Positions 41,481 through 51,090 are shown, counted from the stretch's first letter. The stretch: 64,000 nt of DNA from Ruegeria atlantica (GCA_013032095.1 WQBJ01000010.1:1-64000), one strand, 5' to 3'. Notes: a model not told the origin generated them from the sequence alone. Translations and numbers: made by a program.

Positions 41481-44432
41481 TTGCTGGCCGTGACCTCTAC
41501 GTTGTTCCCTTTGCTCTATCTGACGCTGGAGCTGCCCAAGCGCATCATCAACGATGCGATTGGTGCCGCTAGCCCCGTCTTGGACGTACTTGGGTATGAA
41601 GTGCCGCAGACCACTTTCCTGATTATTTTGTGCTGCGCGTTTCTGGTGGCGGTTCTGGCGCATGGTCTGATGAAGATGCGCATCAACACAATGAAAGGCG
41701 TGCTGAGTGAGCGGATGCTGCGCCGGTTCCGTTATCAGTTGATCAACCGCGCCTTGCGCTTTCCCCAGCCCTATTTCGAACGGGTTAGTCAGGGTGAAAT
41801 GGTGTCGATGATCACCGCCGAAAGCGAGCCGATGGGCGGTCTGATGGGCGACGCCATAAGCCAGCCGGTTTTGCAGGCAGGTCAGATGATCACCATCCTG
41901 TCCTTCCTGTTCCTGCAAAGCGTCTGGTTCGGTCTGGCCGCCGTGGCGCTGATTCCTTTGCAGGCCTGGTTGATTCCCAAGCTACAGCGCCAGATCAACC
42001 TGCTGAACAAGAAGCGCATCCAGGAGGTGCGGATACTGGCTGCTCAGATCGGCGAGAACGCTGCTGGTGCCTCGACCCTTCGGGCCAATGGCGGGTGGCG
42101 CTATCGTCGTGCGATGATCTCGGAACAGTTGGGGCGTCTGTTTGGTATTCGGTTCGAGATCTACCAGAAAAAGTTCTTCATGAAGTTCATCAACAACTTC
42201 ATCTCGCAGCTGACACCCTTCATGTTCTATCTAGTTGGCGGTCTTTTGGTGCTTCAGGGCTCGGTCTCTCTGGGGGCGCTGGTTGCGGCTCTGGCGGCCT
42301 ACAAGGATTTGAGCTCGCCGTGGAAAGAGTTGCTGACCTACTATAACCAGACACAAGACATGTCGCTGCGCTGGGACGTGGTGATCGAACGCTTTGCCCC
42401 ACCGGGAATGCCTGATGAAAAACTGTTTGAAGGCGAGCCTGAAGCGCGACCGCACCTAAACGGTGACATCGTGCTTGATCGGGTGTCGGTTCGGGACATG
42501 GACGGCAATCAGGTGCTGGATGACCTGAACCTTACCTTTGCTGGCGGGAGTACTATCGGCATCTCTGCCCCCAGTGAAGAGGATAGGCGAGCCGTGGCCG
42601 AGTTGCTGACGCGGGAAATTCTACCCAGCGCGGGCCGGGTGGAAATCGGTGGCGAAAACCTCTCCGGCCTACACCAGAGCGTCGTGGCAACGCGCATCGG
42701 TTATGCTTCGTCGCGCCCTGTCATGTTTCAGGGCACGTTGGGCGACAACGTGATGATGCCGATGCGTCAGAAACCGTTGACGACACAGAGCGACGATCCC
42801 GATTTCGCCGAAACCCAACGCGCGGGTAACAGCGCCGACCCGTTTCAGGCGGAGTGGCTGGACCCGTCACTGGCTGGGCTGAACAGTCCGACAGAATTGC
42901 GGGATTGGTGGCTGCACCTGATTGACGGCATGGGATCGGGTGCGGCTTTATTTCAGCGCGGGGCGGATCAAACGTTCGACGTTCTGGATCATCAGGACTT
43001 GGCGCGCAAACTGGTCGAACTGCGACCTCTGGTCCAGCAGGCGGTTCAAGAGGCCGGTTTGGCCCAACAGGCGCTGGTGTTTGATCGGGACAGTTACAAC
43101 GCGGCCCTACCGGTTGCTGAAAACCTCCTTTTTGCCACGCCGCGTGTACCGGTTACGCAGGAACTGTTGGCCCGCCAAACCATCTTCCTGGGGCAGTTAA
43201 GAGAGTTGGGTCTGGACGAAATTCTGGTTAGCCTGACCCGCGACGTGATCGAGATGCTGCGCCAGATTTTTGGTTTGGATGGAACCGACCACCCGCTGTT
43301 CCGCAAGCTCGGGCTTGAGGCGCAGACCTATGAAGCGGCACTGGAGTTGGTCGAACGGACCCGGAACGAAGGCGTCTCGGGTCTGAATGACGAACAACTG
43401 GCCAACTTGCTGGCGGTTCCATTTGTGATCTCGGCCGAACAGATCGGCCCGGCATTCACAGATGATCTAAAGAACCGCATTCTGGAACTGCGCCACAGCC
43501 ACTCTGAGAAACTTCTGGAACGACTGCATGATGTTTTTGTGCCGCTGAACAAGGACGAGTTCGCTCCGGGTCTGACGGTTATGGAGAACGCGCTGTTCGG
43601 CAAGGTCAGTCAGATCGGGGGCGGTCGATCGGATGAGGCGCGCAAACTGATCGTCGATGTGTTGGACAAACACGGTGCACGCCCCTTGGTGGTCGAATTG
43701 ATTTATGATGTTCCGGTTGCGATTGGCGGGCAGAACCTGCCCGCGGTTTTTGCTGAACCTCTTGCCTTCACCCGAGCAACGATCAAGAAGCCTGACATCC
43801 TCGTTCTGGAAAACGCGCTGGCCAGCTATGACATGGCGACCCAGGTGGCCGTGTACAAAAACCTGCGGGAATTGCTACCGGAGACGACGGTCATCTATTT
43901 GAACGACCAGTTCGATAACCCGGATGTATTCGACATGTATGTTGAAATCCGGCAAGGTCGGGTGGTTTCGGACGAAGGGGATGCCAAGGTGGAAGAAGAC
44001 AGTGCCGCCTCAGCCGACCTGGCACGCAAGCTGCGCGCGTTGGAGCAGACACCGCTGTTTTCCGGTCTCGACCGGCGGCAGCTGCGACTGCTGGCCTTTG
44101 GTGCGCGCTGGTTCGATGCCAAGCCGGGTGAGGTGGTGTTTTTGAAAGACGACCAGCCCACCGACGGCGCGTACGTTGTACTTGAGGGTGAGGCAGGGCT
44201 TTATCTTCCGCAAATTGAAGGGCCGGATCAACTGATTACTAAGGTCGGCCCGGGGGCGCTGGTCGGAGAGCTGGGGCTGATCCGCAAAGAGCCACGCGCG
44301 CTTAGCATGATTGCCGAGACCGAGCTGTCTTGTTTGCGGATCGGTGAGGAAGAATTCCTGGCCGTGGTCGAAAACGATGCGGCGACCGCATTCAAGCTGA
44401 TGCAGGTGATTGCGGGATACGTCTCGAACTAG
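41481..44432 (+). CDS. ABC exporter-like protein with degenerate ATPase and cyclic-nucleotide-binding domain
   Basis: The product is 983 residues from the first canonical start (TTG), or about 1002 with the upstream extension. Residues 1-300 form an ABC exporter membrane domain of five to six helices. The nucleotide-binding part (about 330-815) is abnormal: the Walker A position reads GISAPSEEDRRA with no GKS/T, Walker B reads ILVLENALASYD in place of DE, the signature is IGGQNL, and about 230 extra helical residues are inserted. A C-terminal CNB domain (about 840-980) keeps GELGLIRKEPRA with its phosphate-binding arginine. It is probably a cNMP-responsive membrane protein that does not hydrolyse ATP by itself. 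Function unknown. Confidence 0.82.
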   Translation: MLAVTSTLFPLLYLTLELPKRIINDAIGAASPVLDVLGYEVPQTTFLIILCCAFLVAVLAHGLMKMRINTMKGVLSERMLRRFRYQLINRALRFPQPYFERVSQGEMVSMITAESEPMGGLMGDAISQPVLQAGQMITILSFLFLQSVWFGLAAVALIPLQAWLIPKLQRQINLLNKKRIQEVRILAAQIGENAAGASTLRANGGWRYRRAMISEQLGRLFGIRFEIYQKKFFMKFINNFISQLTPFMFYLVGGLLVLQGSVSLGALVAALAAYKDLSSPWKELLTYYNQTQDMSLRWDVVIERFAPPGMPDEKLFEGEPEARPHLNGDIVLDRVSVRDMDGNQVLDDLNLTFAGGSTIGISAPSEEDRRAVAELLTREILPSAGRVEIGGENLSGLHQSVVATRIGYASSRPVMFQGTLGDNVMMPMRQKPLTTQSDDPDFAETQRAGNSADPFQAEWLDPSLAGLNSPTELRDWWLHLIDGMGSGAALFQRGADQTFDVLDHQDLARKLVELRPLVQQAVQEAGLAQQALVFDRDSYNAALPVAENLLFATPRVPVTQELLARQTIFLGQLRELGLDEILVSLTRDVIEMLRQIFGLDGTDHPLFRKLGLEAQTYEAALELVERTRNEGVSGLNDEQLANLLAVPFVISAEQIGPAFTDDLKNRILELRHSHSEKLLERLHDVFVPLNKDEFAPGLTVMENALFGKVSQIGGGRSDEARKLIVDVLDKHGARPLVVELIYDVPVAIGGQNLPAVFAEPLAFTRATIKKPDILVLENALASYDMATQVAVYKNLRELLPETTVIYLNDQFDNPDVFDMYVEIRQGRVVSDEGDAKVEEDSAASADLARKLRALEQTPLFSGLDRRQLRLLAFGARWFDAKPGEVVFLKDDQPTDGAYVVLEGEAGLYLPQIEGPDQLITKVGPGALVGELGLIRKEPRALSMIAETELSCLRIGEEEFLAVVENDAATAFKLMQVIAGYVSN

Positions 44433-44770
44433 GCCTCGGGGTTGCAGAACAGATCATACAGCAGCCCTATGACCTGCGCCGTGTTGCCGTCCTGTAGCGA
44501 GTAGTAGATTGTCTTGCCGTCCCTGCGTGTTGAAACCAGACGTTCTTGCCGTAGCCGGGCCAGCATTTGGCTGACGGCGGCCTGGCGGATTTCCAGCAGC
44601 TCCTCTAGTTGACCAACCGATTTTTCGCCTTCTCCAAGATGGCAGAGGATCATCAGACGACCTTCATGCGCCAGCGTTTTGAGAAACGCAGCCGCCCGCG
44701 CGGCGCTTTCTTTCATGTCCGCGGTTTTTTCAGAATTGGCTTGGTTTTTATCTTTGTCTGTGGCGGTCAC
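44429..44770 (-). CDS. ArsR-family transcriptional regulator
   Basis: The winged-helix protein has AFLKTLAHEGRLMILCHLGEGEKSVGQLEELL followed by the recognition helix IRQAAVSQMLARLRQERLVSTRRDGKTIYYSL, as in ArsR/SmtB repressors such as BigR/SqrR-like regulators. The frame is open upstream to 45109, but only a GTG at 44770 (113 residues) or an ATG at 44716 (95 residues) make sense; I chose the GTG. No metal- or persulfide-sensing cysteine pair is evident apart from one Cys in the helix and one near the C-terminus. It converges with the ABC/cNMP gene, overlapping its last 4 bases. Confidence 0.85.
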   Translation of the reverse strand: MTATDKDKNQANSEKTADMKESAARAAAFLKTLAHEGRLMILCHLGEGEKSVGQLEELLEIRQAAVSQMLARLRQERLVSTRRDGKTIYYSLQDGNTAQVIGLLYDLFCNPEA

Positions 44771-44826
44771 GCGAGGCCTGTTTCGCAATGGGGTCGGACC
44801 AATATGCCCCAAATCAGGTTGAATTG

Positions 44827-46059
44827 TCACCCCTCGGCCGCTGGCGCGCCGCCCTGGAAAGCGTTGCCGTCTACGTAATCGCAAGGCTCTTCCTGCATTT
44901 GCAGGTGCAGCCCATCTCCAGTGTAGGGATGCGCGCGGGCCAGGTCTTCGTCGACCTCGATTCCCAGACCGGGTGCAGTTGGGGCGGTCACAAAGCCGTT
45001 GTCCACACGCAACGAACCCTTGGTCAACTGGTCGTGGAAGGGGGTCTCGATGGTTTCCAGCAACAGCAGGTTCGGAATCGACGCTGCCAGATGGATATTG
45101 GCTGCCCATTCCACCGGCCCTGCATAGAGGTGCGGTGCCATCTGCGCGTTAAACACCTCGGCAATTGCAGCGACCTTCTTCATCTCCCAGATTCCCCCGG
45201 CGCGGCCCAACGCGGGTTGCAGAATCTCGGCCGCGCCTGCGCGCAGGACGGCCCCGAATTCGGCCTTGGTGGTCATCCGCTCTCCGGTGGCCACTGGGAT
45301 GCGGACGTTACGGGCGACACGGGCCATGTCCTCGATCATGTCGGGTGGCGTCGGTTCCTCGAACCAAAGCGGCGAATAGGGCTCCAGCGCCTGACCCAGG
45401 CGAATCGCGCCTGCGGTATTGAACTGGCCGTGCGTGCCGAACAACAGGTCGGCCTTGTCACCAACGGCCTCGCGGATGGCTTTGCAGAAGGCCACGGACA
45501 TCGAGATATCGGACATCGCAGGCATATGCCCGCCGCGGATGGTGTAGGGACCCGCGGGGTCAAACTTGACTGCAGTGAACCCGCGTCGGACCATCTCGGC
45601 GGCGCATTCTCCGGCCTGTTCGGGTGAGGTCCAGAAGTCGGTCAGGCTATGCTGTGGCAGGGGGTAGAGATAGGTATAGGCGCGGATACGTTCGTTCATC
45701 AGCCCTCCCAGCAGGGCATAAACGGGGCGGTCACGGTCTTTGCCCAGAATGTCCCAACAGGCGATTTCCAACCCCGAAAACGCTCCCATCACGGTCAGAT
45801 CCGGGCGCTGGGTGAAGCCGCTGGAATAGGCTCGGCGGAACATCAGCTCGATATTTTCGGGGTTCTCTCCCAGCATGTGCCGTTCGAATACATCGCGGAT
45901 GACATGGCGCATCGCCTCGGGGCCAACGGACGAAGCATAGCATTCACCCCATCCGGTGATCCCGGTGTCGGTGGTGACTTTGACCAGTATCCAATAGCGC
46001 CCGCCCCAGCCCGGCGCAGGCGGAGCGGTGACGATGATGTCGAGGTCCTGCAGTTTCAT
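44827..46059 (-). CDS. Mandelate racemase/muconate lactonizing enzyme family sugar acid dehydratase
   Basis: This enolase-superfamily enzyme of 410 residues resembles ManD/DgoD-type acid-sugar dehydratases: GWGGRYWILVKVTTDTGITGWGE at the N-terminal cap, GFTAVKFDPAGPYTIRGG, the barrel residues LLFGTHGQFNT with the catalytic histidine position, PLWFEEPTPPDM and IPVATGERMTTKAEF. It should dehydrate a mannonate-, galactonate- or gluconate-like acid to a 2-keto-3-deoxy acid. The frame is open six codons further; the ATG at 46059 after AAGGACACCGG is preferred. It follows the alcohol dehydrogenase gene in the same direction. Confidence 0.9.
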   Translation of the reverse strand: MKLQDLDIIVTAPPAPGWGGRYWILVKVTTDTGITGWGECYASSVGPEAMRHVIRDVFERHMLGENPENIELMFRRAYSSGFTQRPDLTVMGAFSGLEIACWDILGKDRDRPVYALLGGLMNERIRAYTYLYPLPQHSLTDFWTSPEQAGECAAEMVRRGFTAVKFDPAGPYTIRGGHMPAMSDISMSVAFCKAIREAVGDKADLLFGTHGQFNTAGAIRLGQALEPYSPLWFEEPTPPDMIEDMARVARNVRIPVATGERMTTKAEFGAVLRAGAAEILQPALGRAGGIWEMKKVAAIAEVFNAQMAPHLYAGPVEWAANIHLAASIPNLLLLETIETPFHDQLTKGSLRVDNGFVTAPTAPGLGIEVDEDLARAHPYTGDGLHLQMQEEPCDYVDGNAFQGGAPAAEG

Positions 46060-46085
46060 CCGGTGTCCTTCCCCCATGGATGGTG

Positions 46086-47180
46086 TCAGCTCTTGTCGAA
46101 CAGGATCACATTGCGTTTGGCCGATCCGGTCTTGGTGTCCTCGATCGCCTCGTTGATCTGATCCAGTGACCAGCGGCCAGAGATCAGCTCATCCAGTTTT
46201 AACCGTCCCTGTTCATAGAGGTCGATCATCCACGGAATGTCACGTTGAATGACCACATCACCCATTTTCGAGCCAACCACGCCTTGTCCCAGAGCGGCCA
46301 ATACAACGGGTTCGTAAGTGGACATGTCTCCCGAATGCGGCATCCCAATCATGATTGCCTTACCGCCCCGGCCCAGGTAACGCGGGGCCTGATCATAGGC
46401 CGGGATCGCGCCGACGGTGATTAGAACGGCGTCTGCGCCACGCCCGCCCAGCGCCTTGTAGGCGGCCTTCCAAGGTTGGTCGAGGCTGGCCAACACGCCG
46501 TGAGTCGCACCGAACTCCTTGGCGATTTCAAGTTTCTCTTCGGTCAAGTCGACGGCCACGATCCGACGGGCTCCGGCCAAGCGTGCGCCTTGAATAGCGT
46601 TCAGTCCGACACCGCCCGCGCCGATCACTACGACGTCCTGACCGGGGCGCAACTTTGCGGCATTCACCGCCGCCCCGACGCCGGTGATCACGCCGCAGGA
46701 CAACAGGCTGGCCACGTCTTTCGGCATGGTCTCGGGGATCTTCACGATCTGCCGATGGCTGACCACGACTTTTTCCGCAAAGGCGCCGCAGGCCATCGCC
46801 TGTTCCAGAGGTCCACCATCCGCAGTGCGCAGCGGACCATTGACCGTGTCATAGGGCGTCTCGCAGATTGTTGGCTGCCCGCCCGCGCAGGACGGGCACG
46901 ATCCACAGGCGCGGATAAGGGTGACGACAACCGGATCGCCGACCTTGAAGTCGCCAACCGCATCACCAGTTGCGGTGATAATCCCGGCGGCCTCATGCCC
47001 GTAGACGGCCGGGAGGTGCCCGCCCCATGCCCCGCTGGCAAAGGTGATGTCCGAATGGCAGATCGCCACAGCATCCAGCGTGACTTCGACCTCGCCCGTA
47101 CCGGGCGGCGCAATTAATACGTCTTCGATGACCAGAGGTTCGCTGAACGCTCGGCAGACGGCGGCTTTGATGGTTTGCAT
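46086..47180 (-). CDS. Zinc-dependent alcohol dehydrogenase
   Basis: The medium-chain dehydrogenase (364 residues) resembles class III/AdhC-type enzymes. The catalytic zinc ligands appear in AICHSDITFASG and YGHEAAGII, the structural zinc loop is CGSCPSCAGGQPTIC, and the NAD-binding motif is VVVIGAGGVGLNAIQGA. A GTG four codons upstream is possible, but MQTIKAAVCRAF is the common start. It lies 26 bases upstream of the dehydratase gene, and together they may oxidise and dehydrate a sugar-derived substrate; this pairing is inference. Confidence 0.92.
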   Translation of the reverse strand: MQTIKAAVCRAFSEPLVIEDVLIAPPGTGEVEVTLDAVAICHSDITFASGAWGGHLPAVYGHEAAGIITATGDAVGDFKVGDPVVVTLIRACGSCPSCAGGQPTICETPYDTVNGPLRTADGGPLEQAMACGAFAEKVVVSHRQIVKIPETMPKDVASLLSCGVITGVGAAVNAAKLRPGQDVVVIGAGGVGLNAIQGARLAGARRIVAVDLTEEKLEIAKEFGATHGVLASLDQPWKAAYKALGGRGADAVLITVGAIPAYDQAPRYLGRGGKAIMIGMPHSGDMSTYEPVVLAALGQGVVGSKMGDVVIQRDIPWMIDLYEQGRLKLDELISGRWSLDQINEAIEDTKTGSAKRNVILFDKS

Positions 47181-47261
47181 TATGTCTCTCACTCCCTTTC
47201 GGTCACGGTGGCGTGGGAAAATGCAGGTCGCAAGACAGAAACCGTCATCGGCGCGTCGTTG

Positions 47262-48461
47262 TTACGCAACGACAGGGCGCGAGCGAAAAAACAGCGCGAA
47301 TCCGACAATCATCAACAGCATGGCTAACAAAAACGGCGCGCCGGGCAGGTAGAACGAGGCACCGGGTTTAATGAATTGCGCAAATACAGTGGTCATCACC
47401 AACGGTGAGATCACCATAGACAAAGCGTGAAGCGAGGTGAGAACGCCCTGCAACTCTCCTTGCTGCGAGTCGGGGGTGGCGCGCGATGTCAGGGCTTGCA
47501 GGGCAGGGGTTACGACAGCCCCAAGTGCAGTGATCGGGATCAACATCAGCGCAATGAAACCATTGGTCAAAAAGGCCAGCAGCAGGAAGCTGGCGATCTC
47601 GAACCCCATGCCGTAGATGATTGTGACCCTCTCGCCCAGATACCGGGTTGCGGGACGGATCAGGCCGCCTTGAATAGCGGCCATGCCAATTCCGTAGACG
47701 CCCAGCGACAAGCCGATCATTTGTGGGGACCAGCCGAAACGCTCGGTTGTGAAATACGCCCAGATCGCGGGATAGACGTAGATGGACACTGAATAGAGGA
47801 AATAGACCCAAAGCATCGGACGGATGCCGGGCAAGGCCGCAATGGCGCGCAGAGAGTTTACGGGATTGGCGCGGCGCAGGCTGAAGGCCCGGCGCGTTTT
47901 GTCGGTGACCGTTTCGGGCATCACCAACAGGCCAGCTAAAAAGGTCAACGCCGACAAGGCGGCTGCCGCCCAAAACGGCGCCCGGGTACCGTATTCAGCC
48001 AGCACCCCTCCGATGACCGGGCCAAGCACAAAGCCGACTCCAAAGGCCGCACCTAGCAGGCCGAAATTCGCGGCCTTTTCATGCGGTTTGGAAACATCGG
48101 CCATGAAGGCTGCCGCCGTGGCATGGGTGGCCGCCGTGATACCTCCAACGATACGCCCGGCCAGCAGCAGCCAGATGCTGCCTGCGACCGCCATAACTAC
48201 ATAGTCCAGCGACATGACGAACAACGACACCAGCAGAACAGTGCGCCGACCATAAGCATCGGACAAGTTTCCAAGAATCGGTCCGAAAACGAACTGCATC
48301 GCGGCAAAGGCGGTACTTAGAACGCCGCCCCAGATGGCGGCATCGGCCAGCGATCCGCCATGAACCTCGACAATCAGATCGGGCATAATCGGCAGCACCA
48401 AACCGATGCCCATGGCGTCGATCATGACCGTGCCGAGAACGAAGAGAAAAGGAAGACGCAT
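47262..48461 (-). CDS. MFS transporter, TetA/Bcr-like
   Basis: The 399-residue protein has about twelve hydrophobic helices and the major-facilitator motif A GNLSDAYGRRTVLLVS between helices 2 and 3, with a motif C-like GAAFGVGFVLGPVIGG in helix 5. The MPDLIVEVHGG start region and overall layout match drug-proton antiporters of the TetA group. The substrate is unknown. It is transcribed in the same direction as the alcohol dehydrogenase, 81 bases upstream. Confidence 0.92.
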   Translation of the reverse strand: MRLPFLFVLGTVMIDAMGIGLVLPIMPDLIVEVHGGSLADAAIWGGVLSTAFAAMQFVFGPILGNLSDAYGRRTVLLVSLFVMSLDYVVMAVAGSIWLLLAGRIVGGITAATHATAAAFMADVSKPHEKAANFGLLGAAFGVGFVLGPVIGGVLAEYGTRAPFWAAAALSALTFLAGLLVMPETVTDKTRRAFSLRRANPVNSLRAIAALPGIRPMLWVYFLYSVSIYVYPAIWAYFTTERFGWSPQMIGLSLGVYGIGMAAIQGGLIRPATRYLGERVTIIYGMGFEIASFLLLAFLTNGFIALMLIPITALGAVVTPALQALTSRATPDSQQGELQGVLTSLHALSMVISPLVMTTVFAQFIKPGASFYLPGAPFLLAMLLMIVGFALFFRSRPVVA

Positions 48462-48532
48462 GGCTACCGTTCGCGAGTTTCACCCGGACCCTATCACGCT
48501 TGGTTCACGTGTGAAGCATCGGTTACGTCGCG

Positions 48533-49255
48533 TTATGCCGCCGGTAGCTTTTGTTCCAGATCGTCGAGAATTTCAGCCAGATAGCGGGGATGTGAGAAGA
48601 ACGGGGAATGCGAGCTGTTGATCGTCGCCCGCAAGTCCTTGGGCGCGATATGGCTCATCTGTTCTTCGTATTCCGTGGGGATCGTATGGTCGTCGGTGGC
48701 GCGAATATAGGCCTTGGGGACATGCGCGAAGTTATCGGACAAGGGCAGAGGGGTATCCTGTGGAGCGATGGCCTGCGGGCACAGGCGCGCAAAGGCGTAA
48801 GGCACGGTTTCGGGCGGGCAGTCGTGATAAAACAGGTCCTGAACCATATCGGGCTTGACCATGTAGGACAGGCCGTCTGCAGATTTTTCGACTGCATCGA
48901 CGATGAGCTGACGGGGTGCTCGCCTTCGCATCTCGACCATGGACAGGCCATCTTTCGGGACATAGGCGCACAAATAGATCAGCGCGCGCATGGCTTTCGG
49001 GCTTTTTTCGGCCGCAGCACTAGCAGGATAACCGCCCCAGGAATGTCCGACGATGATTGTTTGCGGGGTCGCGGCTGACAGAACCGCGTCCCGGCAACTG
49101 TCCAGCGTGACATCAGAAATTGGGGTAGGGTCTGACCCGTGGCTTGGCATGTCGATGGCGCGTGCGGTATGGCCCAGCGCTCCAAGGGCGGGAATCAGGT
49201 CGCGCCAACACCAGGCACCGTGACAGGACCCGTGAACCAACAGAAAATCTGCCAA
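48533..49255 (-). CDS. Alpha/beta hydrolase (plant methylesterase-like)
   Basis: The 240-residue hydrolase starts MADFLLVHGSCHGAWCWRDLIPAL and has the nucleophile elbow VGHSWGGYPA (Ser in GHSWG), an acid in the DDHTIP loop and the catalytic histidine in NSSHSPFFSHPR. The sequence type resembles salicylic-acid-binding protein 2/hydroxynitrile lyase-like esterases. It starts 12 bases after the PcaD-like gene ends, in the same direction, so cotranscription is likely. Substrate unknown. Confidence 0.9.
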   Translation of the reverse strand: MADFLLVHGSCHGAWCWRDLIPALGALGHTARAIDMPSHGSDPTPISDVTLDSCRDAVLSAATPQTIIVGHSWGGYPASAAAEKSPKAMRALIYLCAYVPKDGLSMVEMRRRAPRQLIVDAVEKSADGLSYMVKPDMVQDLFYHDCPPETVPYAFARLCPQAIAPQDTPLPLSDNFAHVPKAYIRATDDHTIPTEYEEQMSHIAPKDLRATINSSHSPFFSHPRYLAEILDDLEQKLPAA

Positions 49256-49267
49256 TGCCGTCCTCCT

Positions 49268-50056
49268 TCAAATATGTCCGATTTCCGTCAGGAAATTACG
49301 CAGCAGGGCCGCATATTCCGACGGTTGTTCAACGCAGGGAAGGTGACCGGCCCTACGCATCAATTCGAATTTGGAGCCGGGGATCAGTTCGACGGTTTCG
49401 CGTACCAGATCGGGTGGAGTTGAGCCGTCCTCGCTACCGGCAATGCCCAGAGCCGGCAAGCGCAGGCCACTGGTGGGGGTGTAGAAATCCGTCCCCGAAA
49501 TGGCGGCGCAGCAGCCCAGATACCCATCGACCGGTTGCCGCACCATCATATTGCGCCACAGCAGATGGTTCGGCGAGGCGCGGAAGGTTTTCGAGAACCA
49601 CCGCTCCATCGTCGCATCTGCCAGAGCTTCTATGCCGCCCTGACGCACCGCATCCACCCGCTCTTGCCAGATCGACGGGATGCCGATCTTGGCGGCTGTG
49701 TTCGACAGCACCAGTGCACGAACCTGATCCATGCGTTTTACGGCCAGACCCTGCGCGATCAACCCGCCGATGGATAGACCGACAAAGACACAATCGCGGA
49801 CGTTCAGATGATCCAGCAGCGCCTCGGCATCCCGCACCAGTGCGCCCATGGAGTATGGGGCTGGGGGTTGCGATGACAGACCATGCCCGCGTTTGTCATA
49901 GCGGATTATCCGCAGGCCCGCGGGCAGATGGGGCAGCATCGCGTCCCATAGGCGCAGATCGGTGCCCAGTGAATTGGCAAACACAATGGGCGCACCATCC
50001 GGATCACCATCGACCCGATAGTGCAGTTGCACCTCTCCTAAATCAGCGATTTGCAT
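49268..50056 (-). CDS. pcaD: 3-oxoadipate enol-lactonase-like hydrolase
   Basis: PcaD opens beta-ketoadipate enol-lactone in the protocatechuate pathway. The 262-residue protein matches well: GAPIVFANSLGTDLRLWDAMLPHLP, RYDKRGHGLSS, the nucleophile motif FVGLSIGGLIAQGLA and the histidine in RRAGHLPCVEQP. The ATG at 50056 follows GGGGATTAAGTG. No other pca genes are in the window, so its pathway assignment rests on sequence type only, and it may serve a different lactone. Confidence 0.8.
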   Translation of the reverse strand: MQIADLGEVQLHYRVDGDPDGAPIVFANSLGTDLRLWDAMLPHLPAGLRIIRYDKRGHGLSSQPPAPYSMGALVRDAEALLDHLNVRDCVFVGLSIGGLIAQGLAVKRMDQVRALVLSNTAAKIGIPSIWQERVDAVRQGGIEALADATMERWFSKTFRASPNHLLWRNMMVRQPVDGYLGCCAAISGTDFYTPTSGLRLPALGIAGSEDGSTPPDLVRETVELIPGSKFELMRRAGHLPCVEQPSEYAALLRNFLTEIGHI

Positions 50057-50115
50057 CACTTAATCCCCTGTGGTCATACGTTAATGCGTCAAACTGGCTT
50101 AACTCTTGATCTATG

Positions 50116-51090
50116 TCAGGTCAGGAATTCCAGCGCTTTTCCAAAGACTTCCGGGTCCGTATTGCCCCCAGACGCAACGACAATCACTGCATCGCCTTTG
50201 ATTTCGTCCTTGCGGAACAAGGCCGAGGCCAGTGACACCGCACCACCCGGTTCCAGTACGATTTTCAGGCGTAGAAAGGCCAGTGCCATGGCCTGCATTG
50301 CCTCTTCTTCGGTGACCGACAGGCCTGGACCGCACAGGCGTTTCAGGATCGGAAAGGTGATGTCTCCGGGCTGCGGCGTCAGGATTGCATCACAGATATT
50401 GCCTGCGGCGGCGTTGTTGTTCTGAATCTGACCGGTGGCCAGAGAGCGTTTGACGTCGTCGAACCCCTCTGGCTCGCACGGTCGGGCGCGCAGCCCAGGA
50501 GCGTGACCTTCCAGCGCCAGCGCGATCCCCGAGGTCAACCCGCCTCCGCCGCAGCAAACCAGAACATCGGCCTTTTCAATTCCCATCGCCGAAGCTTGAC
50601 GGGCGATCTCCAATCCGGTTGTGCCCTGACCGGCGATCACCTGCGGCTCATCATAGGGGCGGATCAGGGTCAGGCCGCGTTCGCTGGCCAGAGCCTCCCC
50701 AATCTCTTCGCGGCTTTCGTTGGCGCGGTCGTACAGAACCACTTCACCTCCTAGCGCGCGGGTGTTGTCAATCTTCAGCTGGGGCGCGTCGGAAGGCATT
50801 ACGATCACCGAAGATATACCGTGCAGGGCAGCAGCAAGCGCCACGCCCTGCGCATGATTGCCCGAGGAGTAGGCGATCACGCCGCGCTTCCGGTCAACTT
50901 CGCTGAGCGCTGAGATTGCCGACCAGGCGCCTCGGAACTTGAAGCTGCCGGTATGTTGCAGGCATTCTGGTTTCACCAGCACCCGCCTGCCGGCCAATTC
51001 ATCCAGAAACGGGGAGGTCAGCAGCGGCGTTTCCCGAACATGGCCCTGCAGCCGCTCGGCGGCTGCTTCGATCATTTCCAGAGTGCTCAT
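50116..51090 (-). CDS. Threonine/serine dehydratase (PLP fold type II)
   Basis: The enzyme (324 residues) deaminates threonine or serine-like amino acids. The PLP lysine is K51 in HTGSFKFRGA, the phosphate-binding glycine loop is CCGGGGLTSGIAL, and SSGNHAQGVALAA is the conserved substrate loop. It lacks the C-terminal ACT-like domain of biosynthetic IlvA, pointing to a catabolic or serine/hydroxyaspartate-type enzyme. The frame is open to 51294, but the ATG at 51090 overlaps the hydrolase stop (ATGA) and gives the normal N-terminus. Confidence 0.93.
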   Translation of the reverse strand: MSTLEMIEAAAERLQGHVRETPLLTSPFLDELAGRRVLVKPECLQHTGSFKFRGAWSAISALSEVDRKRGVIAYSSGNHAQGVALAAALHGISSVIVMPSDAPQLKIDNTRALGGEVVLYDRANESREEIGEALASERGLTLIRPYDEPQVIAGQGTTGLEIARQASAMGIEKADVLVCCGGGGLTSGIALALEGHAPGLRARPCEPEGFDDVKRSLATGQIQNNNAAAGNICDAILTPQPGDITFPILKRLCGPGLSVTEEEAMQAMALAFLRLKIVLEPGGAVSLASALFRKDEIKGDAVIVVASGGNTDPEVFGKALEFLT

